A stretch of DNA of 64,000 bases from JBDSWU01 sp038230395 (GTDB taxonomy: Bacteria > Patescibacteriota > Saccharimonadia > Saccharimonadales > UBA4665): NCBI GenBank assembly GCA_038230395.1, contig JBBRNI010000001.1, forward strand, positions 1 through 64,000. The letters are read 5' to 3'. Of this stretch, positions 24,322-32,796 are shown in pieces. The position numbers and the translations under genes were made by a program. The notes under the pieces were generated by a model. It had not been told where the DNA came from. It worked only from the letters and a program-made list of their open reading frames with translations, and searched no databases. Every line of letters begins with the position of its first letter. Position 1 is the stretch's first letter.

Positions 24322-24885
24322 ATGAAGAACGCCATCATACTGCACGGCAAACCGAGCAAAGAACGTTATTACGATCCAACATTTCCAGCAAGTAGTAATT
24401 ATTATTGGTTACCTTGGCTCCAAAAGCAGCTAATAGCTCAAGGTATTCCTACGGCAACACCAGAAGTCCCCAACAATTGGTTAGCCGATTATCCAATTTG
24501 GAAAAAAGAATTTGAACGATTTGACGTGACGTTTGGAACCATACTTATTGGTCACAGCTGTGGTGCTGGTTTCATTCTTCGCTGGCTGAGTGAACATCCT
24601 GATGTTGAGGTTCAAAAGGTTGTGTTAGCAGCTGCGTGGCTTAACCCAAATAAACTTGAGGACACGGGTGATTTCTTCGACTTCGAGCTAGATCCCACAC
24701 TTACTAGTCGCACGCAGCTTACATACATATTTTCTGATGACGATGAACCCAGTATCTTAGACTCGGCAACTATTCTTAGGAACATATACCCAGACGCAAC
24801 ATGTGTAGAATTACAAGGTTATGGCCACTTTTATGATGATAGACGAATGGAATTCCCTGAGCTTTTAAAGGAGGTTATGAAATGA
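24322..24885 (+). CDS. Small alpha/beta hydrolase, RBBP9/YdeN-like
   Basis: 187 residues. The nucleophile elbow GHSCG has Ser79; a likely catalytic Asp lies in SDDDEPS and His in YGHFYDDRRMEFPELL, the usual order for this compact serine hydrolase family. N-terminal AIILHGKPSKERYY is the family's oxyanion-hole strand. Substrate unknown. The gene overlaps the following SDR gene by 4 bases (ATGA), so they are translationally coupled. Confidence 0.88.
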   Translation: MKNAIILHGKPSKERYYDPTFPASSNYYWLPWLQKQLIAQGIPTATPEVPNNWLADYPIWKKEFERFDVTFGTILIGHSCGAGFILRWLSEHPDVEVQKVVLAAAWLNPNKLEDTGDFFDFELDPTLTSRTQLTYIFSDDDEPSILDSATILRNIYPDATCVELQGYGHFYDDRRMEFPELLKEVMK

Positions 24886-25622
24886 AAACGATTCTAGTAA
24901 CTGGTTCTAGTAGGGGTATAGGCAAAGCTGTCGCCACGCTAGCTCACAGCAAAGGTTACACAGTTATCGTACACGGCAAGACAGATTCATCTGAACTCAA
25001 CGAAGTCCATAAATCGTTGAGTGGATCAATTAAAACTGTCTTTGATATTGCTGACAAGCAAGCCACACATTCTGTCATTACTGAGGTACAAGCCCAAGTC
25101 GGCACTATAGACGTTCTAGTAAACAATGCTGGCGTTGCCCGTAATTTTCTCAAGGGTATATCGGACATAGATGACGAGAAGGCTATTGAGGAGTATCGAA
25201 CAAACGTGCTGGGTACGCTCCACTGCATTCAGGCGGTATTGCCAAAAATGATTGAGCAAGAATCGGGGAGCGTCATAAATATCGCTTCAATTAAGGGGCA
25301 TTTCAGCCTCGCAACGATGAGTACACTGACATATGCGGCTACTAAAGCTGGCATTATCTCAGTTACTATGGCGCTCGCAAAAAGCTACGGTGACAAAGGC
25401 GTCCGATTTAATAGTGTTTCTCCTGGGTATGTGGAGACTGATCAAGTTAATGATTGGAACCAAGAAACGTTTAATCGAATCAATAACGGCACAATACTTG
25501 GTAGGATTGCCCAGCCCGAGGAGATAGCGCCACTTGTAATGTTTTTGGCATCTGACGAGGCAAGTTATATAACCGGAACAGATTTCTTAGCCGACGGCGG
25601 GTATTCTATTAAAGGGAAGTAA
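24882..25622 (+). CDS. Short-chain dehydrogenase/reductase (FabG-like)
   Basis: 246 residues with a complete classical SDR set: cofactor motif TGSSRGIGKA (residues 7-16), NNAG near residue 85, active-site Ser in VINIASIKG, and YAATK (the YxxxK pair) near residue 152. It reduces a carbonyl or oxidises an alcohol with NAD(P)(H). The sequence is FabG-like, but no fatty-acid synthesis gene is nearby; coupling to a hydrolase suggests a small dedicated pathway. An AAAGGAGG ribosome binding site precedes the start inside the upstream gene. Confidence 0.9.
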   Translation: MKTILVTGSSRGIGKAVATLAHSKGYTVIVHGKTDSSELNEVHKSLSGSIKTVFDIADKQATHSVITEVQAQVGTIDVLVNNAGVARNFLKGISDIDDEKAIEEYRTNVLGTLHCIQAVLPKMIEQESGSVINIASIKGHFSLATMSTLTYAATKAGIISVTMALAKSYGDKGVRFNSVSPGYVETDQVNDWNQETFNRINNGTILGRIAQPEEIAPLVMFLASDEASYITGTDFLADGGYSIKGK

Positions 25623-25646
25623 AGCTTCAGGTGTAACTCTCAGCTC

Positions 25647-25748
25647 TTACCTAAATAAATGCTTCTGATATATAACTTCCAATATCTTTCTCCAACGAGC
25701 TACCTCATTTCTGAAAAGGTGTAAACTTTTACCCAATTGCTGCACCAA
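25647..25748 (-). CDS. Micro-ORF, copy 1 of a duplicated small peptide
   Basis: 33 residues from a TTG start: MVQQLGKSLHLFRNEVAR and onward. It aligns from its first residue with the micro-ORF at 26207-26335, and the underlying 61 bases (25687-25747 and 26274-26334) differ by only five transitions. Two of the five are synonymous in this frame, and two of the other three are conservative. Whether it is translated is not shown; the repeat could also be non-coding. Confidence 0.4.
   Translation of the reverse strand: MVQQLGKSLHLFRNEVARWRKILEVIYQKHLFR
25687..25747 (+). repeat. 61-base direct repeat, copy 1
   Basis: Matches 26274-26334 at 56 of 61 positions, all differences being transitions. 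The two copies flank the membrane gene 25760-26212. Confidence 0.85.
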
Positions 25749-25759
25749 TCATAAACATA

Positions 25760-26212
25760 ATGATCACTGAAAATAGAGGTCTTTTTATTAGTTCTGGTAT
25801 ACTTCAACTGATGAAACAAGCTTCTGTATCAGTTGCATCAAAGTTTAATATGCTTTATGCCTACGCTGTAACAGTTGTTATGTTTGAAATTATCTACTCT
25901 GCCATAGCATTTCATGCTCAACAAGGCATAAATAATTCAGCTTTCAGCCCTCAGGCTAGTAAGACCAGCTATTTAGCGGGCCTGCTATTAGGGTTGCTAC
26001 TTTACTTGTTAGCAGCAGTTTATCTTGTTACTTCCAGCAAACCTAAAAAAGTGGTGCTATTGTTAAAAGTAATATTAGGTTTTCATCTGATAAGTCTAAT
26101 TACGGGGCTGTTTCGCCCTTCCTATCTTATTATTCCTATTTTTCTTCAGGCTGGATTTACATTAATGATGTTGCGAACTCTGCAGACCAAGAAGAATGTA
26201 GTTTTATTATAG
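25760..26212 (+). CDS. Four-helix membrane protein of unknown function
   Basis: 150 residues with about four hydrophobic helices (for example YAYAVTVVMFEIIYSAIAF and LAGLLLGLLLYLLAAVYL) and a short cytoplasmic N-terminus. No family recognised. Bracketed by a 61-base direct repeat and followed by an intrinsic terminator at 26351, as if it were a small inserted module. Confidence 0.6.
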   Translation: MITENRGLFISSGILQLMKQASVSVASKFNMLYAYAVTVVMFEIIYSAIAFHAQQGINNSAFSPQASKTSYLAGLLLGLLLYLLAAVYLVTSSKPKKVVLLLKVILGFHLISLITGLFRPSYLIIPIFLQAGFTLMMLRTLQTKKNVVLL

Positions 26213-26335
26213 TTGTGTAACTCCATATACGTGATTACTGACTAAATATTCCCGATACGGCAGGTCAAATATATTTCTCCAGCGAACTATCTCATTTCTG
26301 AAAAGGTGTAAACTTTTACCCAGTTGCCGCACCAT
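26207..26335 (-). CDS. Micro-ORF, copy 2 of a duplicated small peptide
   Basis: 42 residues from ATG at 26333-26335: MVRQLGKSLHLFRNEIVR and onward. Homologous to 25647-25748. A TAGAAT box lies a few bases upstream on this strand. The end overlaps the last bases of the convergent membrane gene. Basic and tryptophan-containing; function unknown. Confidence 0.45.
   Translation of the reverse strand: MVRQLGKSLHLFRNEIVRWRNIFDLPYREYLVSNHVYGVTQL
26274..26334 (+). repeat. 61-base direct repeat, copy 2
   Basis: See copy 1 at 25687-25747; 56 of 61 positions identical. Confidence 0.85.
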
Positions 26336-26350
26336 ACGTGATTCTAACTT

Positions 26351-26373
26351 GCTCCCTGAATCGGGAGCTTTTT
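26351..26373 (+). terminator. Intrinsic terminator
   Basis: GCTCCC (26351-26356), loop TGAATC, GGGAGC (26363-26368), TTTTT. Confidence 0.85.
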
Positions 26374-26487
26374 GTTTATTGATTAGATGAACCATTTCGA
26401 CATATGTACGGTTAGAGTAGGTAATAACCCAAAAAGACGTTAAAATGAATTCGATACATAATAACTGCAAATGCAGGGGAGATAGAC

Positions 26488-26679
26488 ATGGTCACAGGAT
26501 ATTGCGTTAAGTGTAAGGAAAAGGGCGTTGAATTATCGGCGGCCGCAATTCACCAGACTGCCAAAGGTGGTTTCATGGCCAAAGGGAAGCACGAGAAGTG
26601 TGGAACAACTGTTTGTGCGATGATGTCTAAAGATAATGCTGAAAAAGCAGTTACAGACGGCGCAACAAAAGCTTACTAA
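26488..26679 (+). CDS. DUF5679-like small zinc-ribbon protein
   Basis: 63 residues. N-terminal GYCVKCKEKG gives one Cys pair and KCGTTVC a second, the pattern of the small DUF5679 domain, a predicted zinc ribbon. The middle holds the usual KGGFMAKGKHEKCG turn. A GGGGAG sequence precedes the ATG. Function unknown; probably nucleic-acid or protein binding. Confidence 0.75.
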   Translation: MVTGYCVKCKEKGVELSAAAIHQTAKGGFMAKGKHEKCGTTVCAMMSKDNAEKAVTDGATKAY

Positions 26680-26744
26680 ACGGCTATACCGTAGAAGTAA
26701 GGCTTTAGCCCTGTAAGTTACAGCGGACCAACTTTGATAACAAA

Positions 26745-26771
26745 TATGACGCATCCTTAGATGCGTCATAT
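26745..26771 (+). terminator. Hairpin, probable terminator
   Basis: ATGACGCAT and ATGCGTCAT form a stable stem around CCTTAG; the T-run that follows is weak (ATTTC). Confidence 0.5.
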
Positions 26772-26814
26772 TTCAAGTGAACTGCACATTATATTTTGCA
26801 GTATGTATACCTGT

Positions 26815-26846
26815 AAAGGTGCGGGCTTGCAAAGGCCCGCACCTTT
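26815..26846 (+). terminator. Intrinsic terminator before the histidine kinase
   Basis: AAAGGTGCGGGC (26815-26826) pairs with GCCCGCACCTTT (26835-26846), then TT. A second strong terminator within 100 bases of the first; a short transcript between them is possible. Confidence 0.8.
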
Positions 26847-26954
26847 TTGATATACGGTAATTCTCATTGACACTGGTCAACTAAGCACTCTATTGTTTGC
26901 AGTAGGCTCAATATGCAGCCAAAAATAATTTTGTTTCAGAAAGGCTGATGCAAA

Positions 26955-28172
26955 ATGAATGAAAAGATTCCCAAAAAATCTATCTTAGCTGAGCCTTCTG
27001 CCCAACTTCAGAGTGTGGAAACGCTAAAAAAACTACTAAATTATTATCAAGAAATTACTGACACAATCAGAGAACCTTTTGTGATACTTGATAAAGAGCT
27101 ATTCGTAGTCACAGCTAATCAGGCATTTTATACGACGTTCAAGGTAGTTAAGCTAGAAACCGAGGGGCAACTTATATACAAGTTGGGTGATAATCAGTGG
27201 AATTCAAAAGAGCTACGAGATTTATTAGAGAACATATTACCGGCTCACAAATACTTTAACGGCTTTGAGGTTACTCATACATTTCCTAACATTGGGCTGA
27301 GAACAATGCTGTTGAATGCCCGACAGATTGACCGAAAACAGCTAATACTTCTTGCCATTGAAGACACAACCGAGCAAGTAACTTTGAAGAAAAATACAGA
27401 TAAAATGACTAATAATTTGATCAAGCAGAAGAACAATTTACAAGCCTTGAGTGATTCTAAGGACGAATTTATTATGATGGCTTCCCACCAACTTCGTACT
27501 CCAGCGACAATAGTCAAAACGTACGCCGGCATGCTACACGAAGGAATGGCGGGAGAATTAACTCAAAAACAGCACGAGATGCTAGATAGGGCTATATTTA
27601 GTAATGAAAGACAACTTGAAATAATAGAGGATTTACTTAGAGTGGCCCGCGTAGACGATGGCAAAGTATATTTAGAAAAAACAAATTGTGATGTTGTGAA
27701 GCTTATTAATGAGGTTATTAACGAACAGCTTGTTATGTATGATGCGCGTAACCAGAAAACTGTATTTCTTAAGTCAGCAAACTTAAATAATACCAATCTT
27801 GACGCAAATTTAATGAAGATGGTATTCGAAAATTTATTAGAAAACGCCAGCAAGTACTCCCGCGAAAATCAGACGATTAAGATAGGTGTTGCCCAAACCA
27901 AACATAAAACTGTAGTAACAATAAGTGACGATGGTGTTGGAATTGATAAAAAAGATCAGAAAAAAATGTTTACCAAGTTCTCTCGTATTGATAACGCGCT
28001 TTCATTGTCAACAATTGGTACTGGGCTAGGACTATATTGGGTCAAGAAGATCGTTGATTTACATGAAGGAACAATTGAGGTGCACTCTAAAGTAGAAGAA
28101 GGCACGACATTCATTTTGTCATTGCCAATAATTCAGGCAGTGCATGGCCCTAAAGAAGTCATACTTATATAA
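26955..28172 (+). CDS. Cytoplasmic PAS-type sensor histidine kinase
   Basis: 405 residues, no membrane helix. Residues about 25-145 form a PAS-like sensor (EPFVILDKELFVVTANQAFY), then a coiled linker, and the HisKA domain with phospho-accepting H178 in SHQLRTP. The ATPase domain shows the N box ENLLENASKYS, G1 DDGVGIDKKDQ and G2 GTGLGLYWVKK. It is complete, but no response regulator gene is adjacent, so it is an orphan kinase whose partner must be elsewhere. Confidence 0.93.
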   Translation: MNEKIPKKSILAEPSAQLQSVETLKKLLNYYQEITDTIREPFVILDKELFVVTANQAFYTTFKVVKLETEGQLIYKLGDNQWNSKELRDLLENILPAHKYFNGFEVTHTFPNIGLRTMLLNARQIDRKQLILLAIEDTTEQVTLKKNTDKMTNNLIKQKNNLQALSDSKDEFIMMASHQLRTPATIVKTYAGMLHEGMAGELTQKQHEMLDRAIFSNERQLEIIEDLLRVARVDDGKVYLEKTNCDVVKLINEVINEQLVMYDARNQKTVFLKSANLNNTNLDANLMKMVFENLLENASKYSRENQTIKIGVAQTKHKTVVTISDDGVGIDKKDQKKMFTKFSRIDNALSLSTIGTGLGLYWVKKIVDLHEGTIEVHSKVEEGTTFILSLPIIQAVHGPKEVILI

Positions 28173-28189
28173 GCTAGCTCGACTTAATG

Positions 28190-28195
28190 TATAAT
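28190..28195 (+). promoter_or_regulatory. -10 promoter next to a start codon
   Basis: TATAAT ends 8 bases before the ATG at 28204, predicting a leader of about two bases. Confidence 0.5.
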
Positions 28196-28203
28196 AAGCA
28201 AAT

Positions 28204-28917
28204 ATGGAAACCACAGCTTCAAAATATAAGCCTTTAGCAGAAAAAAACATCAGCTCAAAAATACGTCGCACAGACAACTATCCAACAAGTTATATCGTTG
28301 GATTTGTAGTAGGGCTGCTGCTTCTAATCCCCTCCTTGATACTAGCGCGCCACCACCAACTGACTGGGCTGCAAGCACGTATCTTTTATGATTTTAATGA
28401 CCTGTCTGATGTTTTTAAGGTACCTGCGCTTATTATTACCGAGGGGCTGGGTGCTGCTTATCCGATAGCAATTTGCTTGCTACTGCCGTTAGTGCTAAAA
28501 CGATACAGGCTAGCCTTGCTATTCTTAGTAACCGTTGGCGGAACTGGGGTGGTAATGGAGATTGCCAAAATGATAACCAAAGAGCCTCGGCCATTTGCCT
28601 TACTGCACGGTCATATACACCAACGTGCCGTTGAAACTGGACTTAATAGCTTCCCGTCAGGGCACGAGGCAGTGGCTACGGCAATGGCCTTAACGCTCTG
28701 GATGATCCTGCCTAAAAAGTGGCGTTGGCTGTCAGTAGTGTGGATAGTCCTAGTCGGTGTCTCCAGGATGTATTTAGGCGTACATGGCTTGAACGACGTA
28801 ATAGGTGGATTCGCTATTGGTCTTGCAGCCGTATGTTTTGTTCGTCTGTTACCGTCAGCTATCGCCAAACCGCTTCATTTAGATAGAGATAAGCCGTTGC
28901 TTGAGCGTGGCTTCTAA
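28204..28917 (+). CDS. PAP2-family membrane phosphatase
   Basis: 237 residues with about five helices and the three PAP2 signatures in order: KMITKEPRPF (KxxxxxxRP), FPSGHEAV (PSGH) and SRMYLGVHGLNDV (SRxxxxxH). Members dephosphorylate lipid phosphates such as undecaprenyl pyrophosphate or phosphatidic acid on the outer face of the membrane. A function in recycling the cell-wall lipid carrier fits the peptidoglycan genes in this window, but the substrate is inferred. Confidence 0.92.
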   Translation: METTASKYKPLAEKNISSKIRRTDNYPTSYIVGFVVGLLLLIPSLILARHHQLTGLQARIFYDFNDLSDVFKVPALIITEGLGAAYPIAICLLLPLVLKRYRLALLFLVTVGGTGVVMEIAKMITKEPRPFALLHGHIHQRAVETGLNSFPSGHEAVATAMALTLWMILPKKWRWLSVVWIVLVGVSRMYLGVHGLNDVIGGFAIGLAAVCFVRLLPSAIAKPLHLDRDKPLLERGF

Positions 28918-28990
28918 TATAGCAACCTAAAGTTTTGCGACGAGTTTAGGCCGCTGCGTAGTTACTGAGTATCAGGTACAATATATAGCG

Positions 28991-30130
28991 ATGATCTCTA
29001 TTAGCAATCCCGTTCTGTCGACATGGATAATAGCCGTGATTGTCACCATTTGCTTGATTGTTTCGGCACGGCCTAGAAAACCAGGTGTTCTATTTTCGCC
29101 AGTTGTGACCAAGGAGCTAAAGGGGACGGCTATATTGATGATAATATTTTCGCACATTGGCTATTTCTTATCTAATGATCCCCGATTTTTATGGCCATTA
29201 TCAATTTTTGCCGGGGTGGGAGTAAATATATTTTTGTTTCTGTCGGCTTATGGCTTGAGTATATCCAATATAAAGTCGCCACTAAGTATCTGGCAATGGT
29301 ATAAGAAACGGCTGCCGAAGTTATTTATATCGTTATGGATGCTGTTGGTCATACTTTTCTTGATGGACTACTTCATTTTGGATAGAAGCTATTCATTTCG
29401 ATATATATGGTACTCACTGATTGGATATTTCCCAAGTGCTGATCTTTATCATGACATTGACTCCGTACTTTGGTACTTCACATTCATTCTATTTTACTAT
29501 CTACTTTATCCACTATTGTTTTTGAAAAAACATGTTTGGATTTCAAGTATTTTGCTGCTATTAGGTACGCAGTTGTTAATAAACTTGAATTCATTCGTAT
29601 CACCCGATTTGTTAAAATTATATAAAGTTCACAGCTTTGCATTTCCACTCGGTGTTATGGTCGCGTGGGTATCCACCACATCAGCCGCAGCTAAGGTAAG
29701 CCAATATCTTACTAAACACATTGGTACCGTAAATTCAAAAAGTTTAGGCGGACATAGTAGCGGCTTGGTAGTCCGTGCCCGCCATGGTTTGCTCCTGCTT
29801 GCGCTCTTATTAATCATTGGATATTTATCCGTACACTCAGGGGTAGGGCAGAGTGCGCTCAAAGAACAATTCCTGAGTCTTTGCACCGTTGCTCTCATAG
29901 TGCTTTTGTTTATTATAAAAAGGGTAGAGTTTAAGTTTTTATCACTCTTTGGTGTATTTTCGTACGAAATTTACTTATTCCACTGGCCGCTGTTATCCCG
30001 ATACGATATAATCTATCGCCATCTGCCGGCATGGTTCGCTACGCTCATATGGCTAGGAATTTTTATTGTGCTGGGTTGGTTTTTGCATTTAGTATCAGAA
30101 AAATTCCAGACTCGCCGTAACACTATATAG
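28991..30130 (+). CDS. Acyltransferase-3 family membrane protein
   Basis: 379 residues with about ten helices. The N-terminal region has the acyltransferase-3 pattern: ELKGTAILMIIFSHIGY with the membrane-embedded His, then FAGVGVNIFLFLSAYGLS, and near the end LFHWPLLSRYD. Such enzymes transfer acyl groups, usually O-acetyl, to surface polysaccharides or lipids. The conserved Arg of the usual R-x10-H motif is not obvious because the N-terminal segment is divergent. Single gene between PAP2 and baeRF genes. Confidence 0.88.
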   Translation: MISISNPVLSTWIIAVIVTICLIVSARPRKPGVLFSPVVTKELKGTAILMIIFSHIGYFLSNDPRFLWPLSIFAGVGVNIFLFLSAYGLSISNIKSPLSIWQWYKKRLPKLFISLWMLLVILFLMDYFILDRSYSFRYIWYSLIGYFPSADLYHDIDSVLWYFTFILFYYLLYPLLFLKKHVWISSILLLLGTQLLINLNSFVSPDLLKLYKVHSFAFPLGVMVAWVSTTSAAAKVSQYLTKHIGTVNSKSLGGHSSGLVVRARHGLLLLALLLIIGYLSVHSGVGQSALKEQFLSLCTVALIVLLFIIKRVEFKFLSLFGVFSYEIYLFHWPLLSRYDIIYRHLPAWFATLIWLGIFIVLGWFLHLVSEKFQTRRNTI

Positions 30131-30220
30131 CTCCGCCGTCATCACTATTTAAATTGAGTAGTAATTATTACTGTTGCCGTCAAGCTACCGCTATAGCTTG
30201 CTTGGCAGATACTTGGCCTC

Positions 30221-30238
30221 CAGTGACTATAGTCACTG
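30221..30238. promoter_or_regulatory. 18-base palindromic operator, CRP/FNR-like
   Basis: CAGTGACTA followed by its exact reverse complement. The half-site GTGAC/GTCAC resembles the TGTGA/TCACA half-sites of the Crp/Fnr family, and a Crp/Fnr-type regulator is encoded 1.2 kb downstream (31476). It lies about 90 bases before the baeRF gene, upstream of a possible -10 near 30268. Confidence 0.5.
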
Positions 30239-30328
30239 ACATACTCATAGTTACCTGTTTCAATAAGTATAGGCATGATAAAGATGCCAAAAGACAGTTG
30301 TCCAAGACAATCTAACGGAAGGACATTT

Positions 30329-31099
30329 ATGATTACACCAAGCACAATTAACAGCCTAAAAAGCTATGAGCGATCAAATTTTCAAATTATGACCGTATAC
30401 CTATCTGACGGGGGGATGCGAGCTCCATCTGGTGAATATTTGTTGTCGCAATTTCATTCTTTGGTACATCGTTATTTAGACAAAGCGATGCGGATTGAGT
30501 TCGCGGAAGATATTGACCGTATTCAGAAAAGCCTGCGAGAACATATACCCAAAGCCCGTAGCTTGATAATCTTTAGTGCTGGTGACAAATTATGGCAGGT
30601 GGTGAGCTTAGAGTTTGCTTTGCCGGCTGGTTTGACTATTAGTACATCCCCGCACTTGGATCCAATACTGGAAGCCTTGCCTCAGTATTCGCGGTATTTA
30701 GTACTGCTCGTCGACCGCGAAAAAGCCCGAATGTTTACTGTCGGGCAGGGCGAAATGATTGATCATGCTGAATATATTAGCGATGATGTGCCACAAAAGA
30801 CAAAATCTACTGGCAGAGATTTCGCCGTTGGCGGTAGTGACGCTAGCTTCCGCTATAACGAGCTATTGCTACAGCGACATATAGACAAAGCTGCTCAGGC
30901 TGTAGCGAAGTTTACGCGGTCTCAAGTAGTTCACTTTGTGATAATTGGTGGCCACTCAGAAATGTTCAAGCGAGTCGCGGCTTCATTGCCGCCGGGCTTA
31001 CGGTCTAAAGTACTAGACAATTTTGTCACGGAAATTAATATGCCCTTGAATGACATAATGATCGAATCAAAAAAGATCGCAGCTACAGTTACAAATTAA
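30329..31099 (+). CDS. baeRF-family (bacterial archaeo-eukaryotic release factor-like) protein
   Basis: 256 residues from the ATG at 30329, with GGAAGGA upstream; the longer frame from 30275 lacks an SD. The pattern YLVLLVDREKARMFTVGQGE followed by the later HFVIIGGHSEMF matches the eRF1-like/Vms1-like domains of the baeRF group (family 10 type). These are related to eukaryotic release factor domains and are thought to act on stalled ribosomes or stress, but bacterial function is not established. The GGQ loop is not evident. Forms a unit with the SHOCT gene 28 bases downstream. Confidence 0.72.
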   Translation: MITPSTINSLKSYERSNFQIMTVYLSDGGMRAPSGEYLLSQFHSLVHRYLDKAMRIEFAEDIDRIQKSLREHIPKARSLIIFSAGDKLWQVVSLEFALPAGLTISTSPHLDPILEALPQYSRYLVLLVDREKARMFTVGQGEMIDHAEYISDDVPQKTKSTGRDFAVGGSDASFRYNELLLQRHIDKAAQAVAKFTRSQVVHFVIIGGHSEMFKRVAASLPPGLRSKVLDNFVTEINMPLNDIMIESKKIAATVTN

Positions 31100-31127
31100 C
31101 TTAAACTAATCACAGAAGGACAAACCT

Positions 31128-31367
31128 ATGATGTACGATAACTGGTCCTATGGCAATAATAACGGTACCGACGTGTTTGGCTTCGTGTTCATGCTGCTGA
31201 TAATGGCTGCATTGGTGGTAGGCATTATCGCTATTGTTCGACATTTTAATCGGATTTCAAACCATGAAACTCATCACGAAACCGCACTAGATATTCTCAG
31301 TAAACGCTATGCGAACGGAGCTATTGAAAAAAAGGAGTTTGAGGAAAAGCGCAAAGACCTTCGCTGA
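31128..31367 (+). CDS. Small membrane protein with C-terminal SHOCT motif
   Basis: 79 residues: N-terminal Asn/Tyr-rich stretch, one transmembrane helix (FVFMLLIMAALVVGIIAIV), and a C-terminal SHOCT segment ALDILSKRYANGAIEKKEFEE. SHOCT motifs are found at the ends of many small membrane proteins and are thought to mediate oligomerisation or nucleic-acid contacts. AGAAGGA precedes the start. Lies between baeRF and the Crp-type regulator. Confidence 0.8.
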   Translation: MMYDNWSYGNNNGTDVFGFVFMLLIMAALVVGIIAIVRHFNRISNHETHHETALDILSKRYANGAIEKKEFEEKRKDLR

Positions 31368-31475
31368 TGGCGGCCCTGAGTGTCATAGGTTCTGGCGACT
31401 AGTACACTCAGTAATATAGCTACAGCGCCTAACTTAAAAGTTGTGCTACCCAGATAAGGGGCTATAGTTGAGCCT

Positions 31476-32126
31476 ATGCTCACAACAGTCACTGACAAAG
31501 TTCACGAGAACTTCTCTCAATATCCGAAACGTAAGTACCCCAAAGGCCATATTCTGGTATTTGCCGATGAAAGCCCAGAACATATTTTTTATATCGTGAA
31601 GGGCCGCGTGCGCAAATACGATGTTTCGTATAGGGGTGATGAAGTTATAGTTAATATTTTTCAACCGCCGGCTTTCTTCCCTATGTCTTGGGCCATCAAC
31701 CAAACACCTAATTGCTTTTTCTATAAGACTGAAGAAGAAACTGAGGTTCATCTGGTTCCAGCCGAAAAGGCACTGGAGTTCTTGCAATCTAATCCGGATG
31801 TTATTTTAGACTTACTAAGTCGAGTCTATAAGGGCATGGACGGCTTGCTAGGCAGAGTTGTGCATTTGATGTCCGGGTCTGCTCTCAGTCGGTTGATATA
31901 CGAGCTTATTATTGAGTGCTATCGGTTCGGTGTTAATAAAAATAATATGAAGTATAGCTTGACTATCAACGAGGTTGATTTAGCCGCCCGATCGGGATTG
32001 TCGCGCGAAACTGTCAGCCGTGAAATGCAAAAACTCAAACAGAGTGGTTGGATTGAGCTGACTAGTAAAGTAATTATCGTTAATGATATAAGCTTGCTCG
32101 AGCAAGCACTTGGCAGCGAAATATAA
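31476..32126 (+). CDS. Crp/Fnr-family transcription regulator
   Basis: 216 residues. An N-terminal cyclic-nucleotide-binding-like beta barrel (residues about 20-110, YPKGHILVFADESPEHIFYI) is followed by a dimerisation helix and a C-terminal winged HTH with recognition helix VDLAARSGLSRETVSREMQK. No FNR-type Cys cluster for iron-sulfur is visible. The likely target site in this window is the palindrome at 30221-30238. Converges with the PPOX gene, 1 base apart. Confidence 0.9.
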   Translation: MLTTVTDKVHENFSQYPKRKYPKGHILVFADESPEHIFYIVKGRVRKYDVSYRGDEVIVNIFQPPAFFPMSWAINQTPNCFFYKTEEETEVHLVPAEKALEFLQSNPDVILDLLSRVYKGMDGLLGRVVHLMSGSALSRLIYELIIECYRFGVNKNNMKYSLTINEVDLAARSGLSRETVSREMQKLKQSGWIELTSKVIIVNDISLLEQALGSEI

Positions 32127-32127
32127 G

Positions 32128-32655
32128 CTATTGGTTGAACTCGAACGACTCGATTGATTCAAATAGTTCGGTGTATTCGCTGGGGTCAGGCCGTGCGTAC
32201 ACAGCCATTCTAATCTGGACTGGTTGGATAGTGAAGGCGACGTAGTCGCCGGATTCTAGTTTGCTAATTGGTGGCAGGCCTGGCTCGCTAATTTTGAGGC
32301 TGATAGCTAGCATACTGGCCGCTACCTGGTTAATCTCGTAGCTGTCAGTAATTTCTACTGCTCGGCCAGTGATCTGGGCAGTTGTTTGAGTTACCACATC
32401 AAATACAGTTAACATTAAATGATTATGATGTTTCAGATTATCGTATTTACGGGTGTCTGATCGAGTTAAGAACGTAATCCCAAAGTCTGCATTGATATTG
32501 AAATAGATAACAACACCGTGTGGCTCACCGTCAGGGTTAACAGTTGATAGGACGCCGACAGCTGTTTGGCTCAAAAAGTCATGAATGCGCTGTTTGCGGT
32601 TCGAATATTTTGATGCGATGGTCGAAGGGGCGCGATGTTTAAGTGTGTGTGTCAT
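32128..32655 (-). CDS. Pyridoxamine 5'-phosphate oxidase-family protein
   Basis: 175 residues with a split-barrel FMN-binding fold: residues 24-90 SQTAVGVLSTVNPDGEPHGV, YFNINADFGITFLTRSDTRK and the later LMLTVFDVVTQTTAQITGRA match the PPOX class. The protein may bind FMN, F420 or haem; substrate not known. A 7-5-7 inverted repeat lies in the divergent promoter region (32725-32743). Confidence 0.82.
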   Translation of the reverse strand: MTHTLKHRAPSTIASKYSNRKQRIHDFLSQTAVGVLSTVNPDGEPHGVVIYFNINADFGITFLTRSDTRKYDNLKHHNHLMLTVFDVVTQTTAQITGRAVEITDSYEINQVAASMLAISLKISEPGLPPISKLESGDYVAFTIQPVQIRMAVYARPDPSEYTELFESIESFEFNQ

Positions 32656-32724
32656 TGCTTGGACTCCTTGATTAATGCTCTAGTGCCAGTCTGCCTCATG
32701 TTTTACAATATGACTATCGAATTT

Positions 32725-32743
32725 ATCACTCTGTAAGAGTGAT
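32725..32743. promoter_or_regulatory. Inverted repeat in a divergent promoter region
   Basis: ATCACTC, 5 bases, GAGTGAT between the reverse PPOX gene and the forward PH-domain gene: a candidate operator for either or both. Confidence 0.45.
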
Positions 32744-32796
32744 TTGAATCAATGATATTATATCCCCGAAGTGTTTCAATAGGTGCAGGAGAGGTT

